From assembly GCA_902783395.1 (NCBI GenBank), contig CACZRA010000281.1, positions 1 through 16,473 of the forward strand: 16,473 nt of DNA, read 5' to 3'. Below the pieces are notes generated by a model. The model searched no databases and was not told the origin of the DNA. It saw only the letters and a list, made by a program, of their open reading frames with translations. Position numbers and translations under genes: made by a program. The stretch is from an uncultured Lachnospiraceae bacterium (lineage in GTDB: Bacteria > Bacillota > Clostridia > Lachnospirales > Lachnospiraceae). Shown here one piece after another: positions 12,313 through 16,473 of the stretch (position 1 is its first letter; each line of letters starts with the position of its first letter).

Positions 12313-13838
12313 GAAAGCAGCTTAGGAAATTTACATGCATACTGATAGCGGCAAGTCTTATGCTTCCGTCGGTACAGGCTATGGCCACAAGTACTACCGA
12401 CAAGATAAAGCAGGTTGAGAAAGAACAGCAGAATACAAAGGAACAGCTGGGTGAAACACAGGATACTCTGAACCAGCTGAAGGATTCCAAGCAGGCAATA
12501 CAGAACAGCCTGAATAATCTAAACGAGCAGCTTGATGTAAAATCGGAGGAGAAGGGAGATATTGAAGAGCAGATAGCCGCCAAGGAGCAGGAGATCAGTG
12601 AGATCGAGGAAGAATATGAGACGGCTGTCGAACAGGCTGATGAACAGTATCGTTTTATAAAGGCTCGCATAAGGACGATATATGAGACAGGTTCAAACGA
12701 TATGTATGATCTGATCTTCAACTCGGGAAGTATGGCGGGATTTCTGAATAAAGCCGTATATATCGCCAGAATGAACGATTATGATGAAAAAATGATGGAC
12801 AAGCTTCAGACGCTGATGAGTGATGCCCAGGAAAAGAAGGACAGGCTTGTTATTGAGGATCAGGAGCTTCAGGAGCTCTATAATCAAAAAGAAGCAGAGA
12901 TCGGGGATCTTGAGGATCTGGTGGACAGTACAGAGAACAGTCTGGTAAGTTATGCAGGTGCTATTTCCGAAAAGGAAAAGGAGGCACTTGAATATGAGGC
13001 AAAGCTTGTTGCAAGCCAGAGCACGCTGTCTTCTCTGAAATCCAGACTGAAGGAAGAGGAGGCATTGGCAAGACAGTCGGAAAAGATGGAATTCAGGGAT
13101 CTTTCCCAGGTGTCCATTGCGGCAGGAGACAGAGATCTCCTTGCGGCCATCATTCAGTGCGAGGCCGGCGGAGAGCCCTATGCAGGGAAGATAGCAGTGG
13201 GGGCTGTCATAATGAACCGTGTCAGGAGCGGAGCCTTCCCCAATACCATAGCCGGAGTGGTATATCAGCCTATGCAGTTCCAGCCGGTAAGGTCCGGGAG
13301 ACTTGCGATAAGGCTTGCCGAAGGCGCGAATGATACATGCTACAAGGCTGCAGACGAGGTTCTGGCGGGAGCGAACAATATAGGAAAATGTCTCTTCTTC
13401 AGGACTGTTGTGCCTGGGATACAGGGGACTATAATAGGACATCACGTATTCTATCTGTATTGGACAGGAGTCGCATCCGGATATGGTACTGTAGAGGAAT
13501 CTCTGGAGGGTGACGCATCCGGCTCCAAGGCTGCATCTGAGGCAGCAAGCAAGGCGGCTGCAGAGGAAGCATCGAAGAAGGCCGAAGAAAATGAGTCTTC
13601 AAAGGAAGATAAGAAGAAATCGGATGACGATAGCAATTCGGATGACGATGAGGCAAAGAAGAAGGCTGAAGAAGAGGATAAGAAAAAGGCCGAGGAGGAA
13701 GAAAAGAAAAAGGAAGAAGAGGAGAAGAAGGAAGAGGAAGAGAAGAAAAAAGCCGAAGAAGAAGAAAAGAAAAAGACCGAGGAAGAAGAGGATGCCAGCA
13801 GGTCCGCGGAGGAGGGATCTGACAAGGCCGCTGAGTAA
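12309..13838 (+). CDS. Secreted SleB-family cell wall hydrolase with coiled coil and Lys/Glu tail
   Basis: A 509-residue exported protein. A signal peptide (1-26, KFTCILIAASLMLPSVQAMA) precedes a long coiled coil (about 29-115 and 155-262). A central part, IRTIYETGSNDMYDLIFNSGSMAGFLNK at 121-148 with nearby residues, resembles the regulatory coiled coils of PcsB/CwlO-type hydrolases. The SleB/CwlJ hydrolase domain follows at about 273-388: LAAIIQCEAGGEPYAGK with Glu285 as the likely catalytic residue, then VGAVIMNRVRSGAFPNTI and QFQPVRSGRL. Such domains cleave peptidoglycan glycan strands. Residues 400-509 are a low-complexity Ala/Ser then Lys/Glu tail with no recognisable wall anchor. The start overlaps comEB by four bases. 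A strong terminator follows. A role in vegetative wall remodelling rather than germination is inferred from the coiled coil. Confidence 0.9.
   Translation: MRKQLRKFTCILIAASLMLPSVQAMATSTTDKIKQVEKEQQNTKEQLGETQDTLNQLKDSKQAIQNSLNNLNEQLDVKSEEKGDIEEQIAAKEQEISEIEEEYETAVEQADEQYRFIKARIRTIYETGSNDMYDLIFNSGSMAGFLNKAVYIARMNDYDEKMMDKLQTLMSDAQEKKDRLVIEDQELQELYNQKEAEIGDLEDLVDSTENSLVSYAGAISEKEKEALEYEAKLVASQSTLSSLKSRLKEEEALARQSEKMEFRDLSQVSIAAGDRDLLAAIIQCEAGGEPYAGKIAVGAVIMNRVRSGAFPNTIAGVVYQPMQFQPVRSGRLAIRLAEGANDTCYKAADEVLAGANNIGKCLFFRTVVPGIQGTIIGHHVFYLYWTGVASGYGTVEESLEGDASGSKAASEAASKAAAEEASKKAEENESSKEDKKKSDDDSNSDDDEAKKKAEEEDKKKAEEEEKKKEEEEKKEEEEKKKAEEEEKKKTEEEEDASRSAEEGSDKAAE
13692..13752 (+). repeat. 61-base uninterrupted purine tract inside the hydrolase gene
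   Basis: Every base on the plus strand from 13692 to 13752 is A or G, built from GAA/GAG/AAG/AAA codons for Glu and Lys. The encoded tail repeats short K-K-A-E-E-E units. Such tracts are prone to slippage and can adopt triplex structures. No frameshift is present in this copy. Confidence 0.85.
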
Positions 13839-13870
13839 AGTGAGTAACTGACTAAGAGAGCAGATAAAAG

Positions 13871-13899
13871 AAAAGCCTGACCGAAAGGTCAGGCTTTTT
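13871..13899. terminator. Bidirectional terminator between convergent operons
   Basis: AAAAGCCTGACC (13871-13882) pairs with GGTCAGGCTTTT (13887-13898), a 12-bp stem with a GAAA loop. Rightward it is followed by T at 13899 after the four paired Ts; leftward by TTTTCTTTTA. It can stop both the hydrolase operon and the V-ATPase operon. Confidence 0.92.
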
Positions 13900-13914
13900 G
13901 AAATAAGTATACGA

Positions 13915-14391
13915 TCATATTCGTTTTTCTATCTGATCCTGAAGCTCAGGGAAACGGCCTTCATAGATGATGCGGAGCAGCGAATCCAGAGAACGGAGGG
14001 CTTTTTTTACCTCCTCTCCCGTGAGCAGTTCCTTGTCAAGCGCTTCTTCAAATTCATCAAGATCGACTACCTTGACGAAGCCGTCAGGATATACGATAAC
14101 ATCTGCGAGAAGATCCCTGAATACATACTCATCGCCTTCGTTGTCATAGGTATAATCGACGATATCACAGTACCAGTAAAGCAGGCTGTCATCCGCAAGG
14201 AGAAATTTGCTTATCTTAAAGTTTTTTCTCAGAAAATAACACGAATAGCCATGATCAAGCTGAGGCTTCGGATGAAGCGCACTCCATTTTGTTACTATGA
14301 TCTCGCTGTCCATGTAAATTATCTCATCATCCTCAAGGAGGACGCATTCATCCGGTATCAGGCGCTTCCTGTAAAGAACTGGATCAGGCAT
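13915..14391 (-). CDS. DUF402 family protein, probable nucleotide phosphatase
   Basis: A 158-residue cytoplasmic protein. The DUF402 core is YWYCDIVDYTYDNEGDEYV (72-90) followed by FRDLLADVIVYPDG (91-104) and VVDLDEFEEAL (108-118), with the Asp/Glu residues that bind metal in this family. Characterised relatives include nucleoside di/triphosphatases and FomD, which hydrolyse phosphoanhydride-type bonds. Activity here is inferred. The ATG has GGGAGG about nine bases upstream, inside the end of atpD, and the gap to atpD is three bases, so it is the last gene of the V-ATPase operon in this window. A function linked to the ATPase is not established, and the gene may simply share the transcript. 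Confidence 0.75.
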   Translation of the reverse strand: MPDPVLYRKRLIPDECVLLEDDEIIYMDSEIIVTKWSALHPKPQLDHGYSCYFLRKNFKISKFLLADDSLLYWYCDIVDYTYDNEGDEYVFRDLLADVIVYPDGFVKVVDLDEFEEALDKELLTGEEVKKALRSLDSLLRIIYEGRFPELQDQIEKRI

Positions 14392-14394
14392 TCG

Positions 14395-15057
14395 TTATGC
14401 CTCCCTCTCACTGTAGTGATGAGCCTCTTCCAAAAGCATATCCTTGACCTTCATGAGCCTTATCTGCGTGCTTCTCTCATTTTCATCAAGCTTCATTGAG
14501 ATCATCTTTATTCCGGCTTCCGTCTCGGGGATTATAACATGCTCCAGAGCATTTACCCTTCGTCTGGTCTTTTCGATCTCAGCGGCCATAAGCTGGCAGG
14601 CTTTTTCGATCTCCGCAAGCTTAAGCATATCGGGAAGAAGATCGGACAGGCTCTTAACTGCATCATCAAGATCCGATGAGGTGAAAGCAAAGCCGTATGA
14701 ATATATATCATTAGGATCCGAGGTCCTGGTCTTGTATTCAAAGACCGGAATGTCGACACTCATAATGTTTTTCTCGGAAACCTCCAGAGAAACCTCCTGC
14801 TTGGGAGTCATGAATGCAACATTTACTGCTTCCTCGCTCATGGTGGACTTTGCAAGGACAAAATTCTTATTTGCAGCATTGAGTCCTGCTTCTACCTTTT
14901 TACGGAGCTCCATATTTTCACGTACCATCGTCAGAAACTGTCTCATAAGCTCATCCCGTTTATCCTTGAGGAGCTTGTGACCTCGTCTTGTGGTCACAAG
15001 CTTCCTCTTGAGCCTGGTCAGTTCCATTCTGGTAGCAGTAACAGTTTTGCTAGCCAT
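14395..15057 (-). CDS. atpD: V-type ATP synthase subunit D
   Basis: A 220-residue subunit that forms part of the central rotating stalk of V/A-type ATPases, linking the A3B3 head to the membrane rotor. It is a long antiparallel coiled coil, seen as charged helices at about 8-70 and 145-215. Family marks are TRMELTRLKRKL near the N-terminus (9-20) and EIEKTRRRVNALEHVIIP (160-177), the most conserved D-subunit stretch. Length is normal. An AAAGGAG ribosome binding site precedes the ATG. It follows atpB by 11 bases in the order A-B-D usual for these operons. Confidence 0.97.
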   Translation of the reverse strand: MASKTVTATRMELTRLKRKLVTTRRGHKLLKDKRDELMRQFLTMVRENMELRKKVEAGLNAANKNFVLAKSTMSEEAVNVAFMTPKQEVSLEVSEKNIMSVDIPVFEYKTRTSDPNDIYSYGFAFTSSDLDDAVKSLSDLLPDMLKLAEIEKACQLMAAEIEKTRRRVNALEHVIIPETEAGIKMISMKLDENERSTQIRLMKVKDMLLEEAHHYSEREA

Positions 15058-15068
15058 TTACACTCCTT

Positions 15069-16439
15069 TTATTTGCTGTAGTATTTATCAAGGAATTCAT
15101 CCTTGATACGCTTGAGTTCTGTTCTCGGCAGTATACGGAGAAGCTCCCAGCCTGTATCCAGTGTTTCCTCAATGCTCCTGTCTGCGCGGTAGCCCTGGTT
15201 GATATACTGCTGTTCAAATTCATCGGCAAACTTTGCATAAAGCTTGTCTATATCCGTAAGAGCAGCCTCACCGAGGATCATCATAAGTTCCTTGGCGTCT
15301 TTTCCTCTTGCGTAGGCCGCAAAGAGCTGGTTCATCGTATTTGCATGATCCGCTCGGGTCTTGCCTTCGCCGATACCCTTATCCTTAAGCCTGGAAAGAG
15401 AGGGAAGGACGTCTATAGGCGGCTCGATACCTCTTCTGTAGAGATCACGGGAGAGGATGATCTGCCCCTCTGTGATGTATCCTGTAAGGTCAGGGATAGG
15501 ATGAGTTTTGTCATCCTCAGGCATCGTAAGTATAGGGATCATGGTGATCGAACCTTTCTTCCCCTTCTGACGGCCGGCTCTTTCATAGAGCGAGGCAAGG
15601 TCGGTGTACATATATCCGGGATAACCTCTACGACCGGGAACCTCCTTACGTGCGGCGGATACCTCACGAAGAGCATCCGCATAGTTTGTAATATCGGTAA
15701 GTATTACAAGGACATGCATTCCCTTTTCAAATGCCAGATACTCTGCGGCGGTAAGCGCCATACGTGGTGTGGCGATACGCTCGACCGCAGGGTCGTTAGC
15801 AAGATTCATGAAAAGGACTGTTCTGTCAATGGCACCGGTCTCGCGGAATGATTCAACGAAATCATTTGATTCCTCAAAGGTGATACCCATAGCCGCGAAA
15901 ACAACGGCGAACTGCTCATCCGTCCCGCGAACCTTTGCCTGACGCGCGATCTGCGCCGCAAGCTTGGCGTGGGGAAGACCTGAAGCCGAGAATATCGGGA
16001 GCTTCTGTCCCCTGACCAGAGTGTTAAGTCCGTCTATGGCCGAAACACCTGTCTGAATGAATTCCTCGGGGTATGCTCTTGCTGCCGGATTCATGGGAAG
16101 ACCGTTTACGTCACGTCTTTCGTCCGGCAGGATCTCGGGACCGTCATCTATAGGCCGTCCCAGACCGTCAAAGACTCTGGAGAGCATATCTTCAGATACG
16201 CCGAGCTCCATCGTACGTCCGAGAAATCTCACCTTTGAGCTGTCAAGGTTTAATCCTGTAGAATTTTCAAATAACTGGACGAGAGCATTGCCGTTATCTA
16301 TCTCAAGGACCTTGCAGCGGCGCTTTTCTCCGTTCATCAGCTCGATCTCTCCCAGCTCGTCATAGGTAACGTTCTCTACGTCCCGCACGAGCATCAGAGG
16401 ACCTGCTACCTCTTGTATCGTTCTATACTCCTTTGGCAT
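15069..16439 (-). CDS. atpB: V-type ATP synthase subunit B
   Basis: A 456-residue non-catalytic head subunit that alternates with catalytic subunit A in the A3B3 ring. Key stretches are the N-terminal beta barrel (about 5-75), VFDGLGRPIDDGPEI (89-103), SASGLPHAKLAAQIARQA (151-168) where a catalytic subunit would have a P-loop, MNLANDPAVERIATPRMAL (211-229), LTDITNYADALREV (247-260) and PSLSRLKDKGIGEGKTR (346-362), with Arg350 fitting the arginine contributed to the A site. The absent GKT confirms it is B rather than A. A GGAGG ribosome binding site lies in the end of atpA. Enzymes of this type in fermentative Clostridia may pump or use Na+ or H+; the ion cannot be told from this subunit. Confidence 0.98.
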   Translation of the reverse strand: MPKEYRTIQEVAGPLMLVRDVENVTYDELGEIELMNGEKRRCKVLEIDNGNALVQLFENSTGLNLDSSKVRFLGRTMELGVSEDMLSRVFDGLGRPIDDGPEILPDERRDVNGLPMNPAARAYPEEFIQTGVSAIDGLNTLVRGQKLPIFSASGLPHAKLAAQIARQAKVRGTDEQFAVVFAAMGITFEESNDFVESFRETGAIDRTVLFMNLANDPAVERIATPRMALTAAEYLAFEKGMHVLVILTDITNYADALREVSAARKEVPGRRGYPGYMYTDLASLYERAGRQKGKKGSITMIPILTMPEDDKTHPIPDLTGYITEGQIILSRDLYRRGIEPPIDVLPSLSRLKDKGIGEGKTRADHANTMNQLFAAYARGKDAKELMMILGEAALTDIDKLYAKFADEFEQQYINQGYRADRSIEETLDTGWELLRILPRTELKRIKDEFLDKYYSK

Positions 16440-16473
16440 TTAGAAGTCCTCCTTTTCCGACAGAACCTGCTGG
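16440..16473 (-). CDS. atpA: C-terminus of V-type ATP synthase subunit A (partial)
   Basis: Reading leftward from the window edge, one frame encodes QQVLSEKEDF and stops at TAA (16442-16440), directly against the atpB ATG with no gap. Position before subunit B and the acidic, helical ending fit catalytic subunit A. Only the last ten or so codons are present, so identity rests mainly on context. Confidence 0.65.
   Translation of the reverse strand, partial: QQVLSEKEDF

Noticed and set aside
12693..13445. A 250-codon leftward frame opposite the hydrolase
   Set aside because: It is antisense to a well-supported gene, has an implausible His/Cys/Leu-rich composition, and no ribosome binding site.
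13510..13851. A Lys/Arg-rich frame of 113 codons in the end of the hydrolase gene
   Set aside because: It is a frame-shifted shadow of the purine-rich Lys/Glu tail; no start signal, and the main frame is fully explained.

Overview
The window comes from a low-to-mid GC Gram-positive anaerobe of the Clostridia, most likely a Lachnospiraceae member. This is inferred from the proteins: a 56-residue clostridial 2[4Fe-4S] ferredoxin, a MecA adaptor, GdpP, a V-type ATP synthase, a SleB-type wall hydrolase, and AGGAGG-type ribosome binding sites. Most of it is housekeeping DNA. The unexplained signal lies in the intergenic regions.

Layout. (1) At 1-189 is the C-terminal end of an unidentified rightward gene. 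It converges on the leftward rpsF-ssb-rpsR operon (1520 to 241) and shares its terminator. (2) A 138-base divergent region (1521-1658) carries a promoter and a possible autoregulatory leader for rpsF. In the other direction a promoter sits so close to the next start codon that its mRNA may be leaderless. (3) A rightward cluster follows: ChbG/HpnK-family deacetylase, gdpP (c-di-AMP phosphodiesterase), rplI, dnaB, then mecA. The dnaB-mecA gap holds a 58-base hairpin, a GAAA-loop hairpin and two perfect 42-base repeats. (4) A ferredoxin gene has its own promoter and terminator. (5) A roughly 480-base stretch without a recognisable protein gene contains a perfect DnaA box, a perfect TTGACA/TATAAT promoter and an RNA whose ends can pair over about 17 bp. 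It leads to a 73-codon gene of unknown function. (6) After an 84-base inverted-repeat element, a second rightward cluster encodes a membrane-anchored GH18 protein, the tRNA t6A enzyme YwlC/Sua5, RpiB, dCMP deaminase and a secreted SleB-like hydrolase with a coiled coil and a long Lys/Glu tail. (7) A bidirectional terminator separates this from a leftward V-ATPase operon tail: subunit A (last codons), B, D and a DUF402 protein.

The genes cover replication and single-stranded DNA binding (ssb, dnaB), translation (S6, S18, L9, t6A), second-messenger control (GdpP), proteolysis (MecA), electron transfer, wall remodelling, nucleotide metabolism and ion-coupled ATP synthesis or hydrolysis. The best candidate for something undescribed is the structured RNA at about 7767-8000. 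The dnaB-mecA repeat cluster and the hairpin element at 8337-8420 come next. No CRISPR array, transposase, phage gene, tRNA or rRNA was seen.
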